From the NCBI RefSeq assembly GCF_006912135.1, contig NZ_VIRS01000002.1, forward strand, positions 310,001 to 374,000: a stretch of DNA of 64,000 nt. Reading direction: 5' to 3'. The position numbers and the translations under genes were made by a program. Shown here in pieces: positions 1 through 8,337 of this stretch. Every line of letters starts with the position of its first letter. Position 1 is the first letter of the stretch. This DNA is from Cryptosporangium phraense. GTDB taxonomy: Bacteria; Actinomycetota; Actinomycetes; Mycobacteriales; Cryptosporangiaceae. A model generated the notes under the pieces. That model was not told where the DNA came from. It did no database searches and saw nothing but the letters and a program-made list of their open reading frames with translations.

Positions 1-738
1 CTCGGCCTGTCCGAACACGGCGTGCTGGGCACGACGATCGACGACGTGGCACTCGGGCTCGGCGCGATGGCCGACCGGCCGATCACCGTGCAGCGCCCGG
101 AGAAGCTGACGATCGCGGTCTCGTCACGCAGCCCGGTCGTGTTCGCCCAGCCCGACGCCGAGACCGTGCGGGCGCTGCACCGGGTCGGACGCGCGCTCGC
201 CGTGGCCGGGCACGACACGGTGGGCCGGGGTCCCCGGATCCCGGTCACGTTGCAGACGCTCGCCGGCGCCTACTGGACCGGCGCCGCCGCGTCCGACGTC
301 CCCGCGAACCTCGACGAGACGAAGCTCCAGGCGCGCACGCGCACGCACGTCGCGGTGGGCCGGAAGGCCCTACGGGCCGGACTCGTCGACGAGAACGCCC
401 GCGACCGGTGGCGTCAGCGCGCCGTTGCGTTCTTCGAGGACGTCGACGTGCTGGTCACGCCGGTGCTGGCGCGCGCACCGCTGGACGCGCTGGCCTGGTC
501 GACGAAGTCGTGGTGGGCGAACGCGCAGCTCTCGAGCCGGCTCGCGCCCTTCCCGGGGCTGTGGAATCTGGCCGGACTACCCGCGCTCGCCGTGCCGGCC
601 GGCGTCCGTAGTGATGGTCTTCCGGGGTCGGTGCAGCTGGTCGGGCCACCCGGCAGCGAAGGGTTGCTGCTCGGCGTAGCCGCGCAGCTGGCGGAGGCGC
701 TGCCGTGGCCGCGCCATCCGGAGCTCAGCCCTAACTGA
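1..738 (+). CDS. Amidase family protein, C-terminal part (5' end outside window)
   Basis: The reading frame is open from base 1 and gives about 245 residues. They match the C-terminal two thirds of amidase-signature hydrolases, which cleave C-N amide bonds. The segment GVLGTTIDDVALGLGAMA corresponds to the helix after the catalytic serine loop, and the region FPGLWNLAGLPALAVPAG is the typical C-terminal substrate-pocket segment. The Ser-cis-Ser-Lys triad lies upstream of the window, so activity cannot be judged. The 3' end overlaps the convergent gene at 731 by 8 bases. The substrate is unknown. Confidence 0.85.
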   Translation, partial: LGLSEHGVLGTTIDDVALGLGAMADRPITVQRPEKLTIAVSSRSPVVFAQPDAETVRALHRVGRALAVAGHDTVGRGPRIPVTLQTLAGAYWTGAAASDVPANLDETKLQARTRTHVAVGRKALRAGLVDENARDRWRQRAVAFFEDVDVLVTPVLARAPLDALAWSTKSWWANAQLSSRLAPFPGLWNLAGLPALAVPAGVRSDGLPGSVQLVGPPGSEGLLLGVAAQLAEALPWPRHPELSPN

Positions 739-1294
739 ACGGGCGGGTCACCATGAAGATGACGATGATCAGCAGGAGCAGGGCGACGATGCCGCTGGAG
801 GCCGCGACCCGGCCGTAGGTCGCGTCGAGCTTCCGGCGCGCCTCGACGTCGATCGTCGCGGTGTCGGTACCGGCCGGCTCGAGCGGCTCCGGGGTGGCCG
901 GGTTCGTCGGGTCGGTGACGTCCGGGAGCGTGGGCGCGGTGAGCGGGGTCGCGGGCACCGAGGTGCTGGCGTCCAGCAGCCGGGCCGCAGCGGTCAGACC
1001 GGGAGCGACGACCGCGATGCCGAGCAGCAGCGCGATGACGTAGAGCGTGGTCGAGATGACGATCCAGGTGTCGCCGTAGGACCACTTGTCGCTGCCGACC
1101 GCGGTGAGGATGAAGCCGAGCGCGGCGACGATCAGCGACAGCAGCGTGTACAGCGTGGTCGTACGGGCGGCCTCGTGGACGCCCCGGGCATCGTGCCGAC
1201 GAATCGCCCGCATGCCCATCATCGGGGCGATGACCATCGGCCCGATCAGGAAGACCGCGGCGATCACGTGCAGCGTCAACACGAACTTCGTCAT
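731..1294 (-). CDS. DUF2269-like integral membrane protein
   Basis: This is a 187-residue protein with about four hydrophobic segments. Two lie near the N-terminus (FVLTLHVIAAVFLIG and TTTLYTLLSLIVAALGFIL), one is central (VISTTLYVIALLLGIAVVA) and one is C-terminal (GIVALLLLIIVIFMV). A proline/threonine-rich loop joins the third and fourth. The layout resembles DUF2269 predicted membrane proteins. I chose the ATG at 1294 over a start six codons upstream because the hydrophobic region begins directly after it. It is convergent with the amidase. Function is unknown. Confidence 0.7.
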   Translation of the reverse strand: MTKFVLTLHVIAAVFLIGPMVIAPMMGMRAIRRHDARGVHEAARTTTLYTLLSLIVAALGFILTAVGSDKWSYGDTWIVISTTLYVIALLLGIAVVAPGLTAAARLLDASTSVPATPLTAPTLPDVTDPTNPATPEPLEPAGTDTATIDVEARRKLDATYGRVAASSGIVALLLLIIVIFMVTRPFS

Positions 1295-1420
1295 GGCCGA
1301 CACCGTACCCACGTCCGGTAGTCGTAAAGCGTGTGGCGGGCCCGGTGAATTCTCCCGACGGAAGGTACTCGCCGGTATTACTGTGAGCGCCGTTCACTCA
1401 CGACCCCGGAGGGGCGATCG

Positions 1421-1945
1421 ATGCGTGCCGCACCGCCGCCGCCCGAGCTGACGAGCCGTCCGAGCCGGAGCCAGGAACGGCGGCTGCGAAGACGTCGTCG
1501 CCGGGTCGCGCTCTACAGCGGGTTCGCGGTCGTGGCCGCGCTGGTCGTCTGCGCGGTCACGGTCGTGTTCTTCTACCGCACCGGCACGGAGGGGCCGCCC
1601 ACCCCGCGGGCCGCCGCCGACCAGATGCTGCGCAGCATGGGCGAGAACAGCATCAACGAGTTCGAGGGCTCGCTGTGCGAGGCCAAGAGGAGCCAGGCCG
1701 GCGCGATCCTGCGTGAGTTCAACAGCGGGCTGGTGCAGTACGGCCAGACGCTCGACGGCATCACCTGGCGCGTCACCAAACAGACGCCGGTGAGCCGGGA
1801 CGAGGTCTCGCTCGACGTCGACGTCACGCTCGTCACCCTGGAGAAGGGGACGAAGAAACGGGAGAACCGACCGTTCCCGATGCGCCTGCAGACGCTGCAG
1901 GACCGCGGCTGGTACGTCTGCAACATCGAGATCTTGACGTTGTAG
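1421..1945 (+). CDS. Single-pass membrane protein with extracytoplasmic NTF2-like domain, function unknown
   Basis: The product has 174 residues. An Arg-rich cytoplasmic N-terminus (about 1-30) is followed by one transmembrane helix (about 31-50) and an outside domain of about 120 residues. That domain has two cysteines (LCEAK and YVCNIE) that could form a disulfide. The shape recalls small Mce-associated or Rv0361-type actinobacterial proteins, a weak inference. The stop codon lies directly against the truncated PadR remnant that follows, so this gene may mark the breakpoint of the deletion that removed the PadR 5' end. Confidence 0.7.
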   Translation: MRAAPPPPELTSRPSRSQERRLRRRRRRVALYSGFAVVAALVVCAVTVVFFYRTGTEGPPTPRAAADQMLRSMGENSINEFEGSLCEAKRSQAGAILREFNSGLVQYGQTLDGITWRVTKQTPVSRDEVSLDVDVTLVTLEKGTKKRENRPFPMRLQTLQDRGWYVCNIEILTL

Positions 1946-1947
1946 GC

Positions 1948-2178
1948 ATCACGCTGCGGCCGGGAACGCTCTACGGCGCGCTCGACCGGCTGACCGACGA
2001 CGGTCTGGTGGCCCACGATCACGAGGAAGTCGTCGACGGACGGCTCCGGCGTTACTACCGGCTCACCGACCAGGGCCTGGACGTGCTCGGGGCCGAGACC
2101 GAACGCATGCGGCGCAACGTGAAGGCCGCGACCGATCGGTTGAGGGCGTCCGGGCGGGTCGCCGGTGGTCTGGCGTGA
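1948..2178 (+). pseudogene. Truncated PadR-family transcriptional regulator (C-terminal 76 codons only)
   Basis: An uninterrupted reading frame begins right after the stop of the preceding gene. It reads ITLRPGTLYGALDRLTDDGLV and then a wing with GRLRRYYRLTDQG and a helical tail. This is the typical second half of a PadR winged helix plus its C-terminal helix. The first helices of the DNA-binding domain are missing, and no sensible start codon precedes the conserved part; the upstream frame gives unrelated residues. Its TGA overlaps the GTG of the next gene (GTGA), the usual coupling of padR with its membrane-protein partner. I infer a 5' deletion that left the coupling junction intact. Confidence 0.75.
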
Positions 2179-3056
2179 CCGGGGATCTGGAACGTCGATA
2201 CCGGCGGTTGCTCCGGGCCTATCCGTCGGCGTACCGGTCGTCGCGAGGCGACGAACTGGTCGCCACCTATCTGGACACTGCCGACCCCGACCGGCGGTGG
2301 CCGGATCTGCGCGATGTCGCCGACGTGCTGGGCGGTGGCGTCCGGCAGCACCTGCGGGCGCGGGGGTCGTCCGGCCTGCCGGGCGGCGCCGCGATCGCCG
2401 CCGTGCTGGCGCTCGCGGCCGGAGCGATGCTGGCCGTCTCGTGGCTGGTGGTGATCGAGCTCGCGCCGATGCGGGCGACCTACGAGGGCAGTGACCCGTT
2501 CGCCCCGTTCCGGTCGTCGTCCGCGTACGTCTGGCTGGCCTGGCTGGCCGCCGCGGTGCTCTTCGCCGCCGGGTCGGGCCGGTGGTGCCGCCGGCTGCTC
2601 GTCCTCGGCCTCCTGCTGACGGTCGTCGCGAAGCCGGTGGCGTGGCTGGCGGTCGGTGACTGGAGCATGTACGCGCAGGCCGCGGTCGAGAATTGGGGCA
2701 GGTCCGTGCTCTTGACGGATCCGGCCATTCCGTCGGGCCTGGCGCTCGCACCGATGGCCGCGCTCGGCGTCGTGGCGCTGGCCGTGCCGAGCCGTCCGGG
2801 CCGGTTCGTGCGGTGGGTGCCGCTGGTGTTGTTGACCCCGCTGGCGCTGTTGGCGGTGGATCCGGTGATCGGGGTGATGGTTGCGCTGGGGAGAGGTCGG
2901 CCGTGGGACGTGCCGTTCTGGTACGAACGGGCGACGGTCAGCATCGGGCTGACGGTGGTTTCGGTGGGGGTGCTCGCGGGCGCCTGCGCCGCGGGCGGGT
3001 ATCGGGCCGTCCTCGGCGGTCGTGGTGGTGATTCAGCGGCTCGGGGAGCGGAGTAG
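2175..3056 (+). CDS. PadR-associated membrane protein
   Basis: The 293-residue product begins with a short cytoplasmic segment (LERRYRRLLRAYPSAYR, then DELVATYLD) seen in actinobacterial membrane proteins encoded next to padR genes. About six hydrophobic helices follow from residue 75 to the end. The GTG start overlaps the stop of the padR remnant by the GTGA arrangement, so expression probably depended on translation of padR. With padR truncated, translation may now be reduced. The 3' end overlaps the convergent response regulator by 24 bases. The biochemical role is unknown. Confidence 0.75.
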   Translation: MTGDLERRYRRLLRAYPSAYRSSRGDELVATYLDTADPDRRWPDLRDVADVLGGGVRQHLRARGSSGLPGGAAIAAVLALAAGAMLAVSWLVVIELAPMRATYEGSDPFAPFRSSSAYVWLAWLAAAVLFAAGSGRWCRRLLVLGLLLTVVAKPVAWLAVGDWSMYAQAAVENWGRSVLLTDPAIPSGLALAPMAALGVVALAVPSRPGRFVRWVPLVLLTPLALLAVDPVIGVMVALGRGRPWDVPFWYERATVSIGLTVVSVGVLAGACAAGGYRAVLGGRGGDSAARGAE

Positions 3057-3686
3057 GGCGAGTACCGCGAGTACCCGGCGGTGGCCGTCGTCGGACTCGG
3101 ACAGGCCCAGTTTCAGGAGCACGTGGCGGACGTGACCCTCGACCGTGCGTTCGCTGACGACCAGGCGCCGGGCGATCGCCGGGTTGTTGAGGCCCTCGGC
3201 CATCAGTTCCAGCACCTCCCGCTCCCGGTCGGACAGCGCCGACAGCGGGTCTTCCCGGGAGCGGGCCGCCAGCAGGGCTCCGACGACGTGCGGGTCCAGC
3301 GCCGACCCGCCGTCGGCTATGCGCTGGGCGGCGGCCAGGAAGTCCTCCACGTCGAGGACGCGATCCTTCAGGAGATAGCCGAACCCGCCCAGGCTGACCA
3401 GGCTCGCGGCGTGGGTCGTGTCGATGTGCTGGGAGAGGACGAGGACCCCGACCTCGGGGTGGGCCTGCTTCAGGTCGCGGGCGGCGCGCGTCCCCTCGTC
3501 GGTGAACGTCGGTGGCATCCGGACGTCGATCACGACGAGGTCGGGGTGCTCTTCGCCAACGGTCGGCAGGAGCGGTCGGGCGTCGCTCAGAGCCGCGACG
3601 ACGTGATGGCCCCGGGCTTCGAACAGCCGAACCAGACCCTCCCTCAGCAACACCTGGTCCTCCGCGATCACGACGCGCACGGCCAC
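3033..3686 (-). CDS. LuxR/NarL-type response regulator
   Basis: This is a 217-residue two-domain regulator. The receiver domain has the acidic pair E9/D10, the phospho-acceptor D54 (LVVIDVRMP) and K107 (YLLKDR). Residues from about 148 on form a GerE/LuxR helix-turn-helix (LSDREREVLELMAEG, then SERTVEGHVRHVLLKLGL). It is probably phosphorylated by the kinase encoded just upstream and then binds DNA. The GTG start lies within one copy of a short tandem duplication, 10 bases after the kinase stop, so the two are co-transcribed. Confidence 0.9.
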   Translation of the reverse strand: MAVRVVIAEDQVLLREGLVRLFEARGHHVVAALSDARPLLPTVGEEHPDLVVIDVRMPPTFTDEGTRAARDLKQAHPEVGVLVLSQHIDTTHAASLVSLGGFGYLLKDRVLDVEDFLAAAQRIADGGSALDPHVVGALLAARSREDPLSALSDREREVLELMAEGLNNPAIARRLVVSERTVEGHVRHVLLKLGLSESDDGHRRVLAVLALLRSPSR

Positions 3687-3711
3687 TCCTCCGCGATCAC
3701 GACGCGCACGG
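3658..3711. repeat. 25-base direct repeat, period 29, at the kinase/regulator junction
   Basis: Two identical 25-base copies start at 3658 and 3687. On the minus strand each copy contains the string coding the start of the response regulator (VRVVIAE). The kinase stop codon lies in one copy and the regulator start region in the other. A simple tandem duplication of an originally overlapping stop/start junction would produce this. Confidence 0.85.
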
Positions 3712-5610
3712 CAGCTCCGCTACCACCGTCGTGCCGGCCGACGGCTCGCTCTCGACGCGCATCCGGCCTCCCTGGGCCGCTATCCGATCGGCGAGACCAC
3801 GCAACCCGGTTCCCTCGGCCGGGCGCGCGCCTCCGGCTCCGTCGTCGCGGACGGTCAGCACGAGGTGGCCGTCCCGGCGTTCGGCCCGGACCGCGACGCC
3901 GGTCGCGCCCGCGTGTTTGACGGTGTTCGCCAGGGCTTCGCAGGCGACGAAGTACGCGGTCGACTCGACGTCGGAGGGGTAGCGCTCGGCTCCGACGTGC
4001 ACGTCGACGCGGAGCGGGGTGCGCTCGGCGAGCTCGCGCAGGGCGACGTCGAGACCGTCGTCGAGATACGCCGGACGGATGCCGTTCGCCAGTTCGCGCA
4101 GCTCGGCGATGGCGACGCCGAGTTGTTCGACGGCCGCGTCGATGGCCGGGTTGCCGCCGAGCTCGAACTGGGCGTTCCGGAGCGTCAGGCCGATGCTGAC
4201 GAGGCGTTGCTGGGCGCCGTCGTGCAGGTCGCGTTCCAGCCGGCGCCGCTCCTCGTACCCGGCCGCGACGATCCGGGCGCGCGACGCCTCGACCTCCGCG
4301 AGTTGACGCCTCACCTCGGCCCGGAGCCGGGCGATCTCGATCGCCAACCCCGCCCGAGCCACGACCTCCTCCCGCAACCGAGACCCGCCCCCCGTCCCGC
4401 GACCCTCCGGCTCGCGCCCCTCCGGCCCGCGGCCCTGCGGTCCGCCGACGATCGCCAGCGGCACGCCGGCCCGTTCCACCAGGAGCTCGTTCTCTCCGGC
4501 CACGTAACCGGCCCCGGGCGGCAGGTACCGCACCTCCAACCCCGGCTGCGCCAGGACGTCCCGGAGTAGCTCCTCCAGATCCTCCGGGTCCGCCTCGCCC
4601 GCTCGCAGAGCGTCCACGAACGCGTCTACCCGGGCCAGGGCCTCGAAGCGGGCGCGCCGGAAACGGCGATCGACCAGGTCCTGGACGCGGGCCCGCAGCG
4701 GCCGGAACGTGACCGCGACCGCCAGGGTCGCACCGGCGGTCGCCCACGACGAGCCGCGGCCGACGACGGCGCCGACGACGAGCACGGTCCCCAGGTAGGC
4801 CGCGGTCAGCAGCACGGTCAGCACGCCGTAGACGAGCGTGCGGTTGATGATCAGGTCGATGTCGTAGAGCCGGTAACGCAGGATCGCGACGCAGATCGCG
4901 GCCGGAAGCAGCGGAACCACGAGCGCGATCGCGATCTGCACCAGCGCGCTGTCGTTGAACCAGAAAATGGCCGGCACCGCGGCCAGCGCGAGCAGGAAGA
5001 GCGCGTACGCGACCCACTTCAGCTGCTGATGCTCGACGCCGCTCGACCGGCGGAACCGGACGATCACCGACCCGATCGCCGCGAGCAGACACGCCAGGAA
5101 CAACACCTGCCCGGCCAGATACACCGGCTCCAGCCCGTCGACCGCGTACGGATTGACCCCGGACCCGAAAGCCGGATCGGACGCGTGCCCGAACGCCGCC
5201 CCGACCATCAGCAGGACCACGGCGACGGACGCGACGCCGACAGCGAAGCGCCGAATCCGGCTGACGTGCGGAAACAACAGCACCACGATCGCCGTGCCGC
5301 CGATACCGAAGTAATTCGTCCAGTTGGTCAGCCACTCGGCGGTGGCCGCGGCGGCCCACGCCGGGTGGTACCCGTACCCCTCGGTGAACTCGACGAACGC
5401 TGCGTCGAGGCCCATCACGGTCAGCAGCCAGCCGATGGGCTGCGCCCGCCGGTGGGTCAGGATCAGAGCGCCGGACAGGCCCAGCGCCACCGCGTTCACC
5501 GGATACAGGACGGCGTCGTAGATCGGTTCCCGACCCACCGAAATCGGGATCGAAGCCGCGGCCAGCGCGCAGGTGAGCACGAAGCACACCGTGGCGCCGA
5601 TTCTTCGCAT
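3697..5610 (-). CDS. Membrane sensor histidine kinase (HisKA_3 / NarL-type)
   Basis: The product has 637 residues from the ATG at 5610. Longer upstream readings lack coding character. The first about 310 residues form roughly eight to ten membrane helices, ending with the RLYDIDLIINRTLVYG segment common in actinobacterial kinases. A linker region of about 150 residues follows. The dimerisation box is RDLHDGAQQRL with phospho-acceptor His near 463, and the ATP-binding domain has ACEALANTVKHAG, VRDDGAGG and GTGLRGLADRI. It should autophosphorylate and pass phosphate to the response regulator encoded next. The stimulus is unknown. The two genes are probably one operon. Confidence 0.88.
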   Translation of the reverse strand: MRRIGATVCFVLTCALAAASIPISVGREPIYDAVLYPVNAVALGLSGALILTHRRAQPIGWLLTVMGLDAAFVEFTEGYGYHPAWAAAATAEWLTNWTNYFGIGGTAIVVLLFPHVSRIRRFAVGVASVAVVLLMVGAAFGHASDPAFGSGVNPYAVDGLEPVYLAGQVLFLACLLAAIGSVIVRFRRSSGVEHQQLKWVAYALFLLALAAVPAIFWFNDSALVQIAIALVVPLLPAAICVAILRYRLYDIDLIINRTLVYGVLTVLLTAAYLGTVLVVGAVVGRGSSWATAGATLAVAVTFRPLRARVQDLVDRRFRRARFEALARVDAFVDALRAGEADPEDLEELLRDVLAQPGLEVRYLPPGAGYVAGENELLVERAGVPLAIVGGPQGRGPEGREPEGRGTGGGSRLREEVVARAGLAIEIARLRAEVRRQLAEVEASRARIVAAGYEERRRLERDLHDGAQQRLVSIGLTLRNAQFELGGNPAIDAAVEQLGVAIAELRELANGIRPAYLDDGLDVALRELAERTPLRVDVHVGAERYPSDVESTAYFVACEALANTVKHAGATGVAVRAERRDGHLVLTVRDDGAGGARPAEGTGLRGLADRIAAQGGRMRVESEPSAGTTVVAELPCAS

Positions 5611-5742
5611 GCCGGGATCGTGACAGCGCCACCCGCTGCCGGGCAACCGTGCCAGCACCTGCCTCCGAGCGCGTGGCCGCGCGGATGCCCGACGCCACTG
5701 AGCAGCGGCAACGTGGACGAGACCACAACGAAGGAGCCAGCC

Positions 5743-6318
5743 ATGACCCGACCACGTGCCACCGCGGTGGCCGCCCTGCTGATCACCGCCGCCGGTGCCC
5801 TCTACGCCGCGATCGTCGCCAGCACGCAGTGGGAGCCCTCGCTGGGCTGGCTCGTGCAGGCGGTCATCCACGTCGGCGAACTGTTGGCCGCCCTCGCGCT
5901 CGGGCTGACCGTGGCCAACCGGGTGGCCCGGGGCGGTCTCGCCGCGGCCGTCGTCGGGCAGGCCCTGCTCGCGATCGCCGAGGTCGTCTACCCCGGTAGC
6001 CCGGGGCTGGGCGACGTGCTGTTCGGTATCGGCCCGATGCTGACCGGGGTGGGGCTGATCGTCGCCGGGTCCGTGCTGGTCCGCGGCCCGGACCGGACGG
6101 TGTGGCCGCTGATCCTGGGCCTCTACGTGTTTGTCGTCATGACGCCGGTGCTCATTGGTACCGGCGGGCCGCCCGCGCCGGCCGCGGTCTGGACGATCGC
6201 CGGATGGGACGTGCTCTGGGCCCTGGTGGCGGCCGTCGCCGTGAGGCGGTTCACGCCGGCCGAGGCCGGACCGAACCGGGAGGCGGCCGTCGTAAGTGCA
6301 CGACGGCCGCCTCGATGA
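5743..6318 (+). CDS. Multi-pass membrane protein, function unknown
   Basis: The product has 191 residues and about six hydrophobic helices. It begins with a positively charged MTRPRATAV segment and ends with a short cytoplasmic Arg-rich tail. An AAGGAG ribosome site at 5731-5736 sits seven bases before the ATG. It is divergent from the histidine kinase (132-base shared upstream region), so it could be a target or partner of that two-component system, but this is inference. It is convergent with the VWA protein. I recognise no family motif. Confidence 0.7.
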   Translation: MTRPRATAVAALLITAAGALYAAIVASTQWEPSLGWLVQAVIHVGELLAALALGLTVANRVARGGLAAAVVGQALLAIAEVVYPGSPGLGDVLFGIGPMLTGVGLIVAGSVLVRGPDRTVWPLILGLYVFVVMTPVLIGTGGPPAPAAVWTIAGWDVLWALVAAVAVRRFTPAEAGPNREAAVVSARRPPR

Positions 6319-6321
6319 GAT

Positions 6322-8325
6322 TCAGCGACGCCGGCCGCTCGCTATCGCCGTCCGGCGCTTCAAGAAGTCGCTCACCACGTACTCGCCGAGATTCTCGGCG
6401 TCGGACGTGAAGATCCGGCCCCCGTTCCGCCGGGCCACCTCGGTCATGAACTCGATCAACCGCGGGTCCTCGCCCAGCATGAACACGTTGATCGCGACCC
6501 CGGCCCGGGTCGCCCGGTCGACCTCGGCCAGCGTCAGCGCGAGCGTCTCGGGCATCGGCGGCCACATGAACACGGCCTCGCCGTCCCGCTCCAGGTGCGC
6601 GGTCGGTTCGCCGTCGGTCACCACCAGCAGGATCGGCTCGGCGTCGCTGTGCCGGGACAGATGCCGGCGGGCCAGCATCAGCGCGTGCTGCAGGTTCGTG
6701 CCCTGAACCGGGTCGAAGTCCAGTCCGGCCAGTTCGGCCGGGCGCAGCGTGCGGGCGTACTGGCTGAACCCGATCAGCTCGATCGAGTCCTGCGGGTACC
6801 GGGTCGTCACCAGGTGGTGCAGCGCCAGCGCGGTCGACTTCGCCGAACCCCAGGTGCCGTTCAGCTCCATCGAGTACGACAGGTCGACCAGCAGCGCGAC
6901 CGCGGCCCGCGACCGTCGCTCGGTCTCCACGACCTCGAAGTCGTCCACGGTGAGCCGGACGCCGGTAGACGACGGCCCGGTCCGCAACACCGCGTTCCGC
7001 ACCGTCCGGACCACGTCCAGCGGTTGGGTGTCCCCGAACTGCCACGCACGGCTAGAACCCGTCAGCTCACCCGCCGCTCCCGCGTCCGGAATGTCGTGGT
7101 CACCCCGCGGACCGTCGTGCAACTGTGCGAACACCCGCTTCAGCGCCGTCGCGCCCAGCCGGCGCAGCGCCTTCGGCGCCAGCTCCAGCTGACCGTTCCG
7201 GTTCTGCAGCCACCCCTGGCGGGACAGCTCGCGTTCGATCCGGCGGAGGTTGTTCAGGTCGTCGACGGCTTCCCGCCCCAGGGCCCGCTGCACCAGCTCT
7301 TCGTCGACGTCGTCGAGCCCGGCCCCGGCGTACTGCTGCCCGAGCTGACGGTCCAACGATTCGACGTCCGAGAGCTCGGCGACCGCACTGGTGGCGTCGC
7401 CCATGCCCATGCCCTCCTGGCCCTGCATCCGGGGGTCGCCGCCCCACCGCAGGTCGGGCCGGGCCGCGCGCAGCTGCTGGTTGAGCCGCTCCATCTCGGC
7501 CGAGAGCCCGATGTCGCCGCCCAGCATCTGGTCCATCAGGTCGCCGAGTTCGGCCCGCTGATCGGCGGTGAGGCCGTCCATCATCCGCTGGGCCGCGGCG
7601 GCTCGCCGGGCCAGCTGGTCGATCAGCTCGTCGATGCTGTTCGGCCGGTCCGGGAAGAACTCGCCGTGCTTGTCGAGGAACTGGTCGAGGTCCTGTTGGC
7701 CCGCTTCCCCGCGTGCGTGCTTGGAGAGCAGTTCGTTCAGGTCCGCCATCATGTCCCGGACCCGCGCCATGTCCTCCGGGGACGCGTTCTGCAGCGCGTT
7801 CTTCATGCCGGCGAACTGCGAATCCAGTACCTCCCGGCGCAGGAGGTCCTGGATCTCCTGGTACTTCTGCGCGGCCTCGGGCGACTTCCACTGCCGATCA
7901 GCCAGCGCGCGGACCGCACTCGCCGTTTCGCTCGGCAGAGCGTCCAACTCGGCTTCTTCGAAGCGAGCCATGTCGCCCGGATCAGCGAACAACGCACGCT
8001 TCTCGGCCTCGAGGGCCTGGTCGAGCAGCTCCCGGACCTGCTCCAGGGTGCCGTCCAGGCGCCCGGAGCGGCGCAGCTGCTCGCGACGGCGGCGCAGCTG
8101 CCGTCGCAGGTCGTCGAGGCCCTGCAGGCCGTCCCGGCCGCGTTGCAGCAACCGACGCAGAGCGTCGGTCGGAGTGGAACCGGCGAGGATGTCGTCGCCG
8201 ATCCCGTCCAAGGCTTCGCGGACGTCGAACGGAGGCGCCAACGGGTCGGCGCCGCCGGCCCAGCGACCGTAGCGGTAGCCGGGCCGACGACGGGGGTTGG
8301 TGGGTTCCAACGGTTCAGCGCTCAT
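6322..8325 (-). CDS. VWA-domain protein paired with a MoxR/ChlI-type ATPase
   Basis: This is a 667-residue cytoplasmic protein. Residues 1 to about 440 are helical and charged, with many Arg/Glu/Gln stretches. The C-terminal von Willebrand A domain has the metal-ion adhesion motif D481-L-S-Y-S485 (LLVDLSYSM) and a later VVTDGEPTAH. Such proteins work with MoxR or Mg-chelatase-like AAA+ ATPases as chaperone or metal-insertion machines. The ATPase gene lies 12 bases upstream on the same strand, so they form an operon. The client protein is unknown. Confidence 0.85.
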   Translation of the reverse strand: MSAEPLEPTNPRRRPGYRYGRWAGGADPLAPPFDVREALDGIGDDILAGSTPTDALRRLLQRGRDGLQGLDDLRRQLRRRREQLRRSGRLDGTLEQVRELLDQALEAEKRALFADPGDMARFEEAELDALPSETASAVRALADRQWKSPEAAQKYQEIQDLLRREVLDSQFAGMKNALQNASPEDMARVRDMMADLNELLSKHARGEAGQQDLDQFLDKHGEFFPDRPNSIDELIDQLARRAAAAQRMMDGLTADQRAELGDLMDQMLGGDIGLSAEMERLNQQLRAARPDLRWGGDPRMQGQEGMGMGDATSAVAELSDVESLDRQLGQQYAGAGLDDVDEELVQRALGREAVDDLNNLRRIERELSRQGWLQNRNGQLELAPKALRRLGATALKRVFAQLHDGPRGDHDIPDAGAAGELTGSSRAWQFGDTQPLDVVRTVRNAVLRTGPSSTGVRLTVDDFEVVETERRSRAAVALLVDLSYSMELNGTWGSAKSTALALHHLVTTRYPQDSIELIGFSQYARTLRPAELAGLDFDPVQGTNLQHALMLARRHLSRHSDAEPILLVVTDGEPTAHLERDGEAVFMWPPMPETLALTLAEVDRATRAGVAINVFMLGEDPRLIEFMTEVARRNGGRIFTSDAENLGEYVVSDFLKRRTAIASGRRR

Positions 8326-8337
8326 GAGTTGCCCCCG

